IMG/VR virus record: IMGVR_UViG_3300032282_002092
Location: 1-64,000 of that record
Length of the DNA stretch: 64,000 nt
Reading direction: 5' to 3' (one strand)
From: a virus
The notes beneath the pieces were generated by a model, which saw nothing but the letters and a program-made list of their open reading frames with translations, ran no database searches and had not been told where the DNA came from. A program made the translations under genes and the position numbers. This document shows, in pieces, positions 55,039 to 63,695 of this stretch (its first letter is position 1; the number at the start of each line of letters is the position of its first letter).

Positions 55039-55665
55039 CTACCGTGGGTTCAGATCGTCTGGATAACCAGCGTCTGCCCAGCCCTTGTACAGAATTCCTA
55101 AGCGATCTACCTTGTGCTTGTCAAAGATGTACGACAAGTTGCCGGGAGTCTCCAAGTGATTGACAAACGGGATGACGGCGTTAAGCCTGACGGCATCCAT
55201 GCGCTGCGCAGGGAGTGCAGAGAATAGATCGTGGTGTTCCTGACCCGGAGGTGGTCCTACGTGTTCAACCTGACGACCGTATGCCATACTCATATCGTCT
55301 GCATACGTAACTGGAAGTATTGAGCGCTTGGGGATCAAGTACTGGTGCCAGTACTTGCGTTCAGGCCAACTTTCAAGCGTCTTAATATGTGGTGCCGTAA
55401 AGATAGTTCGGTGTGAGCCGACGTAGTCGTGAATATGTCCACCTGTGTACTCAAGACCCATGTTGGCAGCAATCCGAGGATCGTTTAACGCCTCATGGAA
55501 CTTTGTGCCCGGTGCCTCGTTCAGACGGCTTTCCTGCTCAATACCAAAGCCTGCGTCGTATGCTCCTGAATAAGTACTCAGGTGTGGTGCCATTTTGCGA
55601 TCTGAGGCATGCCAAGTAGTAATCCACTCGTCCCTAGTGGGAGCGGCAACATGTAAGCGTCTCAT
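55039..55665 (-). CDS. putative host-takeover protein, weak ART-like signature
   Basis: 208 residues. Near the N terminus WHASDRKMAPH...TGGHIHDYVGSH recalls the H-x-S-D and downstream H-x-G points of ADP-ribosyltransferase-like or related phage domains; no catalytic glutamate is clear. C-terminal half is helical (RLGILYKGWADAGYPDD). Adjacent to a ParB-like gene. ATG abuts the upstream stop. The fold call is tentative. Confidence 0.45.
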   Translation of the reverse strand: MRRLHVAAPTRDEWITTWHASDRKMAPHLSTYSGAYDAGFGIEQESRLNEAPGTKFHEALNDPRIAANMGLEYTGGHIHDYVGSHRTIFTAPHIKTLESWPERKYWHQYLIPKRSILPVTYADDMSMAYGRQVEHVGPPPGQEHHDLFSALPAQRMDAVRLNAVIPFVNHLETPGNLSYIFDKHKVDRLGILYKGWADAGYPDDLNPR

Positions 55666-56214
55666 TTACCGATTTCTCTTGAAGTCAAACTGTGGCTTAT
55701 TTGGATCTCCCAAATCCATCTTGACGACACCTTCGCCGGGATGCATACGGCTGATCAGCGGTTCTGCGGCGATGTATACCGGAATATGCACTCCTTGACG
55801 CATTGCTGCAACTGCTCGGTGGTGTCCGTCAAGAACAAGGTTTCTGTCAAGACCGATACCACCGATATTGTGTTTAGTCTGCGCAGCGATAACAGGCCGT
55901 AATACACCGTGCCTAAGCACTGACTGCTCTAAGTCTCTCATCTTGTAATCAATATTGCCGTTCAGTTGGTCGTCTGTAAGGTTATGCCAGTCAAACTCAT
56001 GCTGCGTTGGAGCAAAGTGGTTCTTAAATTCTAAGGGATGAAGGATGTTATGAGCACGAACCCAAATCTTGTCGCCGTGGTTCCAGAGCGGTGCCACAAC
56101 TGCGCGACGGTTGTTTTGCAATGAATAGTTAAAACGCTCCATATGCTGGGTATCACGCTTGGTAAGGCGGCTATCAAGAGGCACACCGCCGCTACGTGTG
56201 TTTAAGTAGACCAT
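55666..56214 (-). CDS. ParB/sulfiredoxin-like protein
   Basis: 182 residues. RDLEQSVLRHGVLRPVIAAQT and DRNLVLDGHHRAVAAMRQGVHIPVYIA match the ParB-N/Srx fold: the GHHR segment corresponds to the conserved (D/E)GxHR nucleotide-binding motif. In phages this domain is often part of polyvalent or DNA-handling proteins. AAGGT before the ATG. Confidence 0.78.
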   Translation of the reverse strand: MVYLNTRSGGVPLDSRLTKRDTQHMERFNYSLQNNRRAVVAPLWNHGDKIWVRAHNILHPLEFKNHFAPTQHEFDWHNLTDDQLNGNIDYKMRDLEQSVLRHGVLRPVIAAQTKHNIGGIGLDRNLVLDGHHRAVAAMRQGVHIPVYIAAEPLISRMHPGEGVVKMDLGDPNKPQFDFKRNR

Positions 56215-56225
56215 ATGAGTACCTT

Positions 56226-56762
56226 CTAAACCTTCCTAGAGCGTCGAATAGCATTTCTTACCCATAATCTAGCATCTTTTAATTCATCTTTAGAAACAGG
56301 TTGAGTAGTGTCCATAAGATAACTAACATCTGCAACGCCTCTACCATGTACGTAACTTGACGGCCACTCTGGATTGTACCCAAGATTATTTTCTTGCCAT
56401 TCCGATGGGTCCCTATCGGGAAGAATAAGTCCGGCCTTAATGGCTCTTTCCACTAAGGGTCTACTGTTGCTAGACAGACTACTTGAGTGGGTAATTGGAC
56501 CTAAATCCTTGTACCTATTAAACAATAGTCCCAAAACCGTAGGGACATGAGTTCCGTGAGCCAGCGAACGGTCAGCCATGAGATAGTGAACCACAAGAGG
56601 ATCGTGCTCACTAACACTATTGCCGCTATCGGTTTCTGACTCAAGGTCAATCGTAGGGTGATACTCACCAACGTAATCAGTATAAACAGGAGTTTTGCTT
56701 ACTGCGAAAAACTGTGATCCACTCCTGTTGTATAAGTGGCGCTGTCTATACTCAATAGTCAT
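56226..56762 (-). CDS. member of a paralogous phage family
   Basis: 178 residues. The segment HGTHVPTVLGLLFNRYKDLGPI...LSSNSRPLVERAIKAGLILPDRDPSEW parallels the AHPNMRHxxPxLLAMAH...SSRLAKxGxxxGLxxPNP block of the proteins at 61615-62334 and 62334-63029. No catalytic motif is visible. It overlaps its upstream gene by 4 nt. Function unknown. Confidence 0.5.
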   Translation of the reverse strand: MTIEYRQRHLYNRSGSQFFAVSKTPVYTDYVGEYHPTIDLESETDSGNSVSEHDPLVVHYLMADRSLAHGTHVPTVLGLLFNRYKDLGPITHSSSLSSNSRPLVERAIKAGLILPDRDPSEWQENNLGYNPEWPSSYVHGRGVADVSYLMDTTQPVSKDELKDARLWVRNAIRRSRKV

Positions 56763-57451
56763 TTTTCATCCCAAGGCACTTCAGAAATAGTCCAACCGTC
56801 ATCTGTAACTTTAGTACTTGTATTCCTATGGCGACGCTGCATCTTACGGATGTGCTTGGTGTGATCACTCTCATGTACACCAACCCAGTCATTAGGCAAC
56901 GGTGTAGGTAACGGCTTACGAGCATTAACATGCATCAAGTTAAAAGCAGGCGACGGTACCAGCAGCGACAATCGGGAATAGGAACCGGGATGGATCCATT
57001 TAGGTACCTCTACATCGTTTTGGTACGCAATGGTCTTGTTAGCGCCCAGTGCCTCTACGGCCTCGTCAACCTCTTCGGACTCCCAGTCAGGGATATTTCT
57101 ACGGTTTGATGACGAAATTGCCGTCTTGGTAGGAACGCTGAATCCGTGGCGTTGAAGCATTACCTTCTGTGCAGCGTTTGCGGTCCAATCGGTAAACACG
57201 TTTGGGTGAACCTCAACGTGGTCAGCAAACTGTAAGGGGTTACTCCGGTACCCCTTTTCAAGGGAATGCTTCATGTATCGGGAAGTTTCTTCATAGCCAA
57301 CGTGCAAAAGGGGAGCATGGATGAACGTGCGGTACGGGCGATCAGAGACGTGGTACACACGCTCCTTGGGCAGGTACTCAAATTCAGTGTCATCCCAAGG
57401 TTCCTTGAAATATTGGAAACTTTCGGCAGTTCGGCGCAGGCTAATAGGCAT
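56759..57451 (-). CDS. hypothetical protein with weak ART-like signature
   Basis: 230 residues. VYHVSDRPYRTFIHAPLLHVGYEETSRYM resembles the H-x-S-D ... H-x-G start of ADP-ribosyltransferase-like domains; no strong catalytic acidic motif was found. Otherwise unrecognised, ending TDDGWTISEVPWDEK. ATG at 57451 has AGAGGA 8 nt upstream; the longer 57484 frame is rejected. Sits in the 55-64 kb cluster. Confidence 0.45.
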   Translation of the reverse strand: MPISLRRTAESFQYFKEPWDDTEFEYLPKERVYHVSDRPYRTFIHAPLLHVGYEETSRYMKHSLEKGYRSNPLQFADHVEVHPNVFTDWTANAAQKVMLQRHGFSVPTKTAISSSNRRNIPDWESEEVDEAVEALGANKTIAYQNDVEVPKWIHPGSYSRLSLLVPSPAFNLMHVNARKPLPTPLPNDWVGVHESDHTKHIRKMQRRHRNTSTKVTDDGWTISEVPWDEK

Positions 57452-57462
57452 ATGAGAGTCCT

Positions 57463-58947
57463 CTACAGGTTGTGCTTGTCCCAAAGTTTGTCAACGCTGT
57501 TGCGCGCCTTTTCTGCGTGCTCTTCCTTCAGACCCTTAGGAAGTTCGGGAGCGGGACCCATACCAGCACGGTGACGTGCGTATGCCTCCGCATATACCTT
57601 CTTTTCCTTATGAACAAGTTTTCCAAGCCACTCATGGACGACAGGATGTAGTTCTCCAGATACAGCACGTTCCTGAGCAGTACTTGCCTGCTGATCACGG
57701 TTCAGTTTGTCAATGTGAGCCTTGACAAGCCTTCCGTGAAGCGGACTGACACCCCAATCCGTAACTGGCCTGTTGTTCCTGCGCTCAGTCCTGAGAATAT
57801 CCGCTTGATGTTCTCTCCAAATAATAGTGTCTTTATATGACTTTTCTGAATTAATACCGGCAGCAAGCGCCTCTCCACGAGGAGAACGCTCCGGTGTGCC
57901 TGTGGGGGTACCACCGAACTGATCTGTCTCTGGCACAAGATCGGGGAACATGGACAACTGAACACGCTCACCATCAATAGCCTTCATGCGTGTACGCCAC
58001 TCATCACGGTGTGGGTGTTCGCCAGTCACAGGATCGGGATGAGAAATAGCGTGCATCAACATCCGCTGCGCTGCACCGATATCTGTGGCGATATCCCGCT
58101 TACCGTCAACAAGGTCACTCTTCAAGACACCAGCCAGCCGTGCGGCTCCGTGAGCAGTTGAGTCAGGAACTACCTTGCCAGAAGAGAAGGTTTCTGCACG
58201 AGCCTGCTCAAATAGTTGCGGCCCAAGTGCAGAATGGGTTGAGAAGTATTCAGGACGGTAAGCCCACTGTCCTTTACCATTGGTGTGAAGTAGACGATAG
58301 CCTTCAGCACTACCTTCTGCTACTGGAAGTGACATGTCGTGGATGGGAATAGACTCAAGTTCTGACAGTCCACCACCGGCCCGATAACGGGCTGCAAGTT
58401 GCTTGGATACATCAGAATGCGGATCAAGCGCTACACCCAACCTTGCCGACTTATCATTCTCAAGCATTTCGTGGCGGCCAAGGTCGTTCTGGAGCGAGTG
58501 CGCTGACTCGTGGACCAAAGCGCCACGCTTGTCATCCATAGAATCAAGCCTGCCAGCCTTATACCTAATGTTTTTACGGGCTGGATCGTACTGACCACCA
58601 GTATTTCTTCCTAATTCATGTGCTCCGTAGAAACGCATATAGTCTGAATCAGACTCACTGGCTACACGTACACCGGCTTCCTTGATATCTGCAAGAGGCA
58701 TAGTGCTGCCAGCAATAGCGTCCCTAACCTCGTTAGTTGGACCCATGCGCCCACTTTGAGCGTCATGCTTGTCAACCCATTCACCAATTTTTGATCTACC
58801 AATAGCAGCGTCATACCCATAGTGACTCTCAACAACACTTTTACGGGTCTGGGACGGGGTCATCAGCCCCTCTAGGGGCAGCACGTATTGGCCGTTGTCC
58901 TCCATATGAGGCTCATCGCCGCCGCCACGCCTTCTGCTAACGACCAT
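57463..58947 (-). CDS. HExxH metallopeptidase-like protein
   Basis: 494 residues. GALVHESAHSLQND supplies an HExxH zinc site (HESAH), and VAEGSAEGYRLLH about 70 residues later matches the EGxAxGY element of the protein at 60028-60849, plausibly supplying the third, glutamate ligand. The N-terminal 115 residues and the long, charged C-terminal region (KEEHAEKARNSVDKLW) are not recognised. ATG at 58947 overlaps an upstream stop (TAATG); an ATG at 58905 is an alternative. Candidate ejected or host-acting zincin. Confidence 0.65.
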   Translation of the reverse strand: MVVSRRRGGGDEPHMEDNGQYVLPLEGLMTPSQTRKSVVESHYGYDAAIGRSKIGEWVDKHDAQSGRMGPTNEVRDAIAGSTMPLADIKEAGVRVASESDSDYMRFYGAHELGRNTGGQYDPARKNIRYKAGRLDSMDDKRGALVHESAHSLQNDLGRHEMLENDKSARLGVALDPHSDVSKQLAARYRAGGGLSELESIPIHDMSLPVAEGSAEGYRLLHTNGKGQWAYRPEYFSTHSALGPQLFEQARAETFSSGKVVPDSTAHGAARLAGVLKSDLVDGKRDIATDIGAAQRMLMHAISHPDPVTGEHPHRDEWRTRMKAIDGERVQLSMFPDLVPETDQFGGTPTGTPERSPRGEALAAGINSEKSYKDTIIWREHQADILRTERRNNRPVTDWGVSPLHGRLVKAHIDKLNRDQQASTAQERAVSGELHPVVHEWLGKLVHKEKKVYAEAYARHRAGMGPAPELPKGLKEEHAEKARNSVDKLWDKHNL

Positions 58948-59019
58948 TAGAATCTCGTGTTTCCGGTAGACGAGTGACCTGCTGAGTTGTTACTCGTGTT
59001 GGGTAATTCGTATACGACG
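58947..59019. other. interval with possible tiny reading frame
   Basis: Between two clear genes. An open frame ending TAA with the next ATG overlapping it (TAATG) covers it, but no well-placed start with a ribosome site exists; a GTG inside the upstream gene is the best guess. Not called as a gene. Confidence 0.3.
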
Positions 59020-59241
59020 TTAGATCCGTCTACTAATGACGCCACTAAGGAACGACCTGACACGACCCTTGGGGATCTCGGGTCGGGGGATTCCGTGAGG
59101 GGATGCCCAGTCTTCACCTTCCTCCTTGGAAGGGCGCTGACCAGAGCCTTCTGGATACGCACCCTTAGGAAATGGGCGAGGAATGGGACCGGCGTGGTCG
59201 GCTTCCGTGTAAACATCATCATTGTCCCGATTATTAGTCAT
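59020..59241 (-). CDS. hypothetical small protein, leaderless
   Basis: 73 residues, charged and Pro/Gly-rich (MTNNRDNDDVYTEADHAGPIPRPFPKG...PKGRVRSFLSGVISRRI), disordered-looking. No Shine-Dalgarno; TATCAT lies exactly 7 nt before the ATG. Function unknown. Confidence 0.5.
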   Translation of the reverse strand: MTNNRDNDDVYTEADHAGPIPRPFPKGAYPEGSGQRPSKEEGEDWASPHGIPRPEIPKGRVRSFLSGVISRRI

Positions 59242-59254
59242 GGTTTATATGATA

Positions 59255-59878
59255 TCAGTAGTCTGTGTGGCTGTTGTGTGCTCGCCTGAATTGATAGTTA
59301 CGGCCAGCAAAATGCCCAGATACGGACGAACTTCCGCTCAGATCGTGCCAAATACTCCGTATAGAGGATGGATCTGTAGTGCGTAATTCTTCTGCATTTG
59401 TAGCCTTAGTATCTGGATCTAAGTGAATTTTTCCAGATCTAAGTTGTTCATTAATATCACTATGATGCTTAGAAACCAAATCATGTAGGTGCTCTGGACC
59501 TTCATACTTAAAGTCGTCAACATCTTTAAGCGAGTTAAAGTTAGTAAGCGGAATACCACCCTGCTCTACACCGAAATGAGTGAGTCCCCAACCGTACAGG
59601 TTTGAACGATCTCGCTCCCTCTGCATAAGTTCTACATGGGTTAGAGCGCCAGACTCGTGTGGGAACTGTAATACTAAAGAGTTAGTAATACTGCCGTGCG
59701 GACTGTCTGATGTCCAAAAATCGGGACGGTTAGCCCATCGGTCAAAATGGGGTACGGCAGGCAACCGCTTACCGCCAAGCGCTGCGTACGTCCCCCCCAG
59801 TTCAATACCAGCCTTTTCCTGCAAATTCAGGAAATGCTGTCGGAATTGATGAGAATCAAATGCTTCAGGTGTGGGCAT
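59255..59878 (-). CDS. paralogous protein, family 2 (copy 1)
   Basis: 207 residues. Two blocks are shared with the 60884-61543 protein: a TSDSPHGSITNSLVLQF...HESGALTHVELM region and GPEHLHDLVSKHHSDINEQLRSGKIHLDP near the C terminus. Mixed alpha/beta; no catalytic site evident. AGGAG before the ATG. Function unknown. Confidence 0.55.
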   Translation of the reverse strand: MPTPEAFDSHQFRQHFLNLQEKAGIELGGTYAALGGKRLPAVPHFDRWANRPDFWTSDSPHGSITNSLVLQFPHESGALTHVELMQRERDRSNLYGWGLTHFGVEQGGIPLTNFNSLKDVDDFKYEGPEHLHDLVSKHHSDINEQLRSGKIHLDPDTKATNAEELRTTDPSSIRSIWHDLSGSSSVSGHFAGRNYQFRRAHNSHTDY

Positions 59879-59880
59879 GT

Positions 59881-60027
59881 CTAACTCCTACCACCGGGGC
59901 GGTTTCTGGGCGATATTAAAAGCGTTATTGGGTCCACTGATTCTTCCAAATACACGGCGTACGCCACGGGATCCACCTGACCATGCTGTCTGAACCGGTT
60001 AGGGTCAAAATCCTTGTGGACGCTCAT
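59881..60027 (-). CDS. small protein between paralogue and metallopeptidase
   Basis: 48 residues (MSVHKDFDPNRFRQHGQVDPVAYAVYLEESVDPITLLISPRNRPGG...). The ATG begins directly after the upstream stop TAA and its stop sits just past the AGGAG of the next gene, so translation is probably coupled. Function unknown. Confidence 0.5.
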   Translation of the reverse strand: MSVHKDFDPNRFRQHGQVDPVAYAVYLEESVDPITLLISPRNRPGGRS

Positions 60028-60849
60028 TTACATGCCCTCCAAATCCAGTTTTAACTGGTTTTCATCTACTCCACGCTTACGCCGTTTACCGGCAGTAGAG
60101 GTGAGTGCGTGTTCGATACGGTCATAGTTGGCTAGAGGAATGTTGCCGGTACGGTTGACGTGGCTACGAGCGAGAGAGTAAAGCCGTTGCATTTCTGGAG
60201 ACTTCTCTTTAAACAGTTTCGGATATCCAGAAACGCTCATACCCTTAGGTATTCCGCTGTAGCGGTCGGCGTAGCCGTCTGCAATCCCTTCCACAATAGG
60301 ATCAGCCGTTCCACCCTTGAACTCAACACCACGCTGCTTATCGTCGTTTGCGGATTCCATGTGTTCCCAATACTGGGGATGTGACTGCCAATGCTTGGCA
60401 TGACCAATTTCGTGAGCCATTGTCCGTTGCCAAATATGGGCTTTATTAGGATTCACTAAATCTGTGTAGTTGACAACAATGCGCCCAGATAAACCATTAC
60501 CAATTGTTCCGAACGCAGCGCTTGCGTCGTAATCCTTCTTTAGGGCGATCTTCATATCCATATCGTTGAGGTCGGCAAGATGCTGAAGAGGAATTTTCGA
60601 CGCAATAATCGGCATAGCAGCCCGTGCGTACAACTTCCCTAACGCTTTGCGCATATCTGGGGAAGCGCTTTCTGGCATCTCGGGGAACAACTTTGCCGTG
60701 AGATCAATACGACGATTGGCGCTAATCGGGTCATCGATCATGCCGGTACCGGTATTAGGGTGGAACAACTGGCCCCTACCCTGCTTATCCCAATAAAAAC
60801 CGTGCTCGTCCGGTGTGGGTTCCTCGTCGTAATGTGCCTCTTCAGTCAC
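60028..60849 (-). CDS. zinc metallopeptidase (HEIGH)
   Basis: 273 residues. RTMAHEIGHAKHW gives HExxH (HEIGH), and IVEGIADGYADRY about 65 residues later is a good third-ligand (Glu) segment, the gluzincin arrangement. An N-terminal acidic leader (EEPTPDEHGFYW) precedes a helical region. GTG start. It shares the EGxAxGY element with the HESAH protein nearby; both may be ejected effectors. Confidence 0.75.
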   Translation of the reverse strand: MTEEAHYDEEPTPDEHGFYWDKQGRGQLFHPNTGTGMIDDPISANRRIDLTAKLFPEMPESASPDMRKALGKLYARAAMPIIASKIPLQHLADLNDMDMKIALKKDYDASAAFGTIGNGLSGRIVVNYTDLVNPNKAHIWQRTMAHEIGHAKHWQSHPQYWEHMESANDDKQRGVEFKGGTADPIVEGIADGYADRYSGIPKGMSVSGYPKLFKEKSPEMQRLYSLARSHVNRTGNIPLANYDRIEHALTSTAGKRRKRGVDENQLKLDLEGM

Positions 60850-60883
60850 GATCTATCTTCTTTCCCATACCGTTCCCTAGCCA

Positions 60884-61543
60884 TTATATATCAAGGTTTT
60901 TATCTTCAGTGAACTGGAACCGCTTACGTGGATCGAAATAACCATGCTTGGTATCTGCTATGTCGTCAATGTGCTTGCCAAGCACTATTCCACTTTTTCC
61001 AACACCATACGAGAAGTGGGAGCCAGTAATAATGGGAGGATTACTGCGTATTTGAGCACGTTTAAATAAACCAGTTTCAGTTACTTCGGGATCAACCTTT
61101 AATGATCCCCCCTTTAATCCTTGCCGTATCAAATTAATATGGTCTTGGATTGCGGCACCCAAATGATGTGGACCCTCCATTGGTATACGGTCATCATCGT
61201 AGCCCCGGTAAACCTGTTCTCCGTGCCGATCTTGAACGCCCCACGTAAAGGGTGGGGCCATCGTCCATGAGGGACGATTGGTGCCAATTCCTCTACCCTC
61301 CATTAACATTTCCGTAACAAGACCGTTTTTATGGGCGAGATGAAAACCTAGGGTTTCTTCTTCTGGATTTGTTTCGTCATCTGAAAAATATCCGTAATCA
61401 CCCGCTTCAATAGGGTAAAGGCGACCTCCCACTCGGACATGCCGTGGGGTACGGAAGTTTATGCCAGCCTCAACTTGAGCGCGAGTAAACAGGTGAGTCA
61501 TATTTTCAGGGCTGTATGGCATCCCTCGTCTGGGTCCAAGCAT
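60884..61543 (-). CDS. paralogous protein, family 2 (copy 2)
   Basis: 219 residues from ATG at 61543 (GGAAGTGA 5 nt upstream; GTG 61552 is an alternative). It shares with the 59255-59878 protein a DDETNPEEETLGFHLAHKNGLVTEML region and GPHHLGAAIQDHINLIRQGLKGGSLKVDPE. A basic C terminus (HGYFDPRKRFQF). Function unknown; similarity was judged by eye. Confidence 0.55.
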   Translation of the reverse strand: MLGPRRGMPYSPENMTHLFTRAQVEAGINFRTPRHVRVGGRLYPIEAGDYGYFSDDETNPEEETLGFHLAHKNGLVTEMLMEGRGIGTNRPSWTMAPPFTWGVQDRHGEQVYRGYDDDRIPMEGPHHLGAAIQDHINLIRQGLKGGSLKVDPEVTETGLFKRAQIRSNPPIITGSHFSYGVGKSGIVLGKHIDDIADTKHGYFDPRKRFQFTEDKNLDI

Positions 61544-61570
61544 GTGAGTCACTTCCGATCAAATGAGGGA

Positions 61571-61605
61571 ACGGTACCAATCATTATACTGATGATTGGT
61601 ACCGT
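61571..61605 (-). terminator. perfect inverted repeat, possible terminator or operator
   Basis: Perfect 14-bp stem (ACGGTACCAATCAT) with a 7-nt loop (TATACTG) in the 71-nt gap between two genes. No T-run follows on the minus strand, so it may be an operator rather than a classical terminator. Confidence 0.45.
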
Positions 61606-61614
61606 ATGCAGGTA

Positions 61615-62334
61615 TTAGATGCCGGGAAGTCGCTCTCCAAAAAATGGGGCTAAATCGTGCTCCCTCTCCTTATCCCTGCCCAAAATCCTTCTTAAATGTG
61701 ACTTAGCAAGGTGAAGATCGTTTTCTGGCACTGTGTGTTTGTCTAAATCAAACTTGACACCCATTATACTACCCAAATTATCAGCCGCTCGGTTATTGGT
61801 CCAATCCCACCCCGGCATCCAAGTGGTAGATAACGTGTCGCTAAAATCGTGGTTGTTAATTTGTTCAGCGTGAACATTTCTGGGATTAGGAATAATAAGC
61901 CCACTCTGTAATCCACGCTTGGCTAGGCGGGAACTAAAGTGTGAGAGGTTTCGATCTGCTGTCAGGGGTGACAGTTCACGGTGTGCCATAGCCAACAACA
62001 TGGGAACAGCATGCCGCATATTAGGGTGTGCGAACGCCGTAACGTAATTACCGGGCTTTACAGAAAACAATGTTTCTGGATCTGGGTAATCACCGTAACG
62101 TTCTTGGGCACCGTGGTCGTCAAACATCCATGAAGGCGATACTTCCATGCCGTGCTTGTCTCTGTTATAAAAATTAGTCCAGATATCTGGGTGCTCTACA
62201 GACACGATTGCTGCATAGTGCCGAGCGAGAGTGTCACCCTCTAGCGGCTTTCCTATAGCGGCATATTCCGTAGTACCCCTAAGGATGCTTTCAGCATGGG
62301 GAGCGGGTTGGACGTTTCTCAAATATTTGATCAT
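61615..62334 (-). CDS. paralogous protein, AHPNMRH family (copy 1)
   Basis: 239 residues. Hallmark block: AFAHPNMRHAVPMLLAMAHRELSPL...LSHFSSRLAKRGLQSGLIIPNPRN, and C-terminal LHLAKSHLRRILGRDK. Similar blocks occur in the adjacent gene, in the partial gene at the window end and weakly at 56226-56762. ATG overlaps the upstream stop (TAATG). Function unknown. Confidence 0.6.
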   Translation of the reverse strand: MIKYLRNVQPAPHAESILRGTTEYAAIGKPLEGDTLARHYAAIVSVEHPDIWTNFYNRDKHGMEVSPSWMFDDHGAQERYGDYPDPETLFSVKPGNYVTAFAHPNMRHAVPMLLAMAHRELSPLTADRNLSHFSSRLAKRGLQSGLIIPNPRNVHAEQINNHDFSDTLSTTWMPGWDWTNNRAADNLGSIMGVKFDLDKHTVPENDLHLAKSHLRRILGRDKEREHDLAPFFGERLPGI

Positions 62335-63029
62335 TACTGACCCCTTTTACGGTGTTCAGAGATAATAGAGCGCAAATGGTGTCGGGCCGCTGCCACTTCT
62401 ATCGATGGAACACGGTCCTCAATTGGATGGAATGACCTACCGGTAACAACGCCCCTGCTGGTATCCAACAACCCATGCTCTTTCCGCAGTTCAGGCGGCT
62501 CGTAGACGATGTTGCTCCAATTAGAGGCTGCTGTGGTATCTGCATACGGATTCTCTGGGTTCGGAACGACCAGCCCACGCTCCTGCCCCCACTTGGCTAA
62601 ACGTGAACTGTGCTTGGAAAGAATTTCGGATGGCTGAAGCATTCGGTGCTCCATATGGGCCATAGCGAGCAAAGTGGGCATCGTGTGGCGCATATTAGGA
62701 TGTGCGTATGCGCTAAGAATAGTTCCCGGTATATGCGTAAACAGCGTGTCAGGCTCTTCAAACTCCAGATCGTCAGGACTGCTCTCAGGAATAAGTCTCC
62801 GCAAATGCTCCCGATGTTCCCAAGAGTGAACAACAGACTGGTTCGATGACCAAGTGGCGTTTTCCCAGTTAGTGATGGAGGTCGGCGCAGATACCTGCAA
62901 CAGTGCAGCGGGACGGTTACCGGTACCGTATGTGCCATCATGCTGGCGTACCCCACGATTACTGACTGCCGCATACCAAGACGAGGCCGTACCGTGCTTG
63001 GCGCTACCTGTCCGGTTTCTTAAATACAT
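62334..63029 (-). CDS. paralogous protein, AHPNMRH family (copy 2)
   Basis: 231 residues from ATG at 63029, whose opening MYLRN matches MIKYLRN of copy 1; the longer frame to 63101 is rejected. It has SAYAHPNMRHTMPTLLAMAHMEHRML...SKHSSRLAKWGQERGLVVPNPENPYAD and AAARHHLRSIIS. It abuts copy 1 by TAATG. AAAGGAC is rather far upstream. Function unknown. Confidence 0.6.
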   Translation of the reverse strand: MYLRNRTGSAKHGTASSWYAAVSNRGVRQHDGTYGTGNRPAALLQVSAPTSITNWENATWSSNQSVVHSWEHREHLRRLIPESSPDDLEFEEPDTLFTHIPGTILSAYAHPNMRHTMPTLLAMAHMEHRMLQPSEILSKHSSRLAKWGQERGLVVPNPENPYADTTAASNWSNIVYEPPELRKEHGLLDTSRGVVTGRSFHPIEDRVPSIEVAAARHHLRSIISEHRKRGQ

Positions 63030-63125
63030 AGTCACGGTATGTCCTTTGCAAAAAAAATTTGATACACACACTGAGTGATGAAGCGCACTACTATCAGTCA
63101 CAAAGAGTGAATATGTATACCCATA

Positions 63126-63695
63126 TTAGTGTATTGAACGCGGATCTACAAGAAACTCTTCTTCTGGACGACGACTCTTCCCAACAGTACGTGTACGTAC
63201 ACCGTGCTCCAGAAGCGATACCCCCCGTACCGAACCGGGTTCCTGTTTCCATACCCTGCCGGTAGGACCGCTGTACGACGGCTTTGCAAACGAGCGTGCT
63301 ACGAACCTGTCGGTAGTAAACGACTGTGGATAATCGGGAGCAAGATCGGCCAGTTCCAGAGGTGAACGCTTGTCGCCACGGTACAATGGCAAGTCATTGG
63401 GCCTGCCGTGTATGCGCATGTTGGCATCAAAGGCAATAATGTTCTTGGCTACAGCATTCGGTTGCCCCACAAGGAATGACCGGTGGTCGGAAGCCCATCG
63501 CCGTAATTGGCGGTCAAACGGCTCTACCTTCAACTCTTCCATGTTTACGGGTCTATGCCACTTACCGTAGTACTCAGCAGCCTCGTCCGGTGACAACACT
63601 TGCCCCTCAGAATTACGCACATGACCGGTCAGTGCCTGTCCCAAAGACATTCCATGAAGTCTGGAGAACTGGTGGCTAAGAATAATGGGTTGCAT
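63126..63695 (-). CDS. ADP-ribosyltransferase-like protein (R-S-E class)
   Basis: 189 residues. LPLYRGDKRS supplies the Arg, QSFTTDRFVARSFAKP a Ser-Thr-Thr motif, and RPEEEFLVDPRS an ExE-like acidic triad, the order found in mono-ADP-ribosyltransferase toxins. The N-terminal third is helical (LSPDEAAEYYGKWHRPVNMEELK). ATG directly follows the upstream stop. Activity is inferred from motif order. Confidence 0.72.
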   Translation of the reverse strand: MQPIILSHQFSRLHGMSLGQALTGHVRNSEGQVLSPDEAAEYYGKWHRPVNMEELKVEPFDRQLRRWASDHRSFLVGQPNAVAKNIIAFDANMRIHGRPNDLPLYRGDKRSPLELADLAPDYPQSFTTDRFVARSFAKPSYSGPTGRVWKQEPGSVRGVSLLEHGVRTRTVGKSRRPEEEFLVDPRSIH

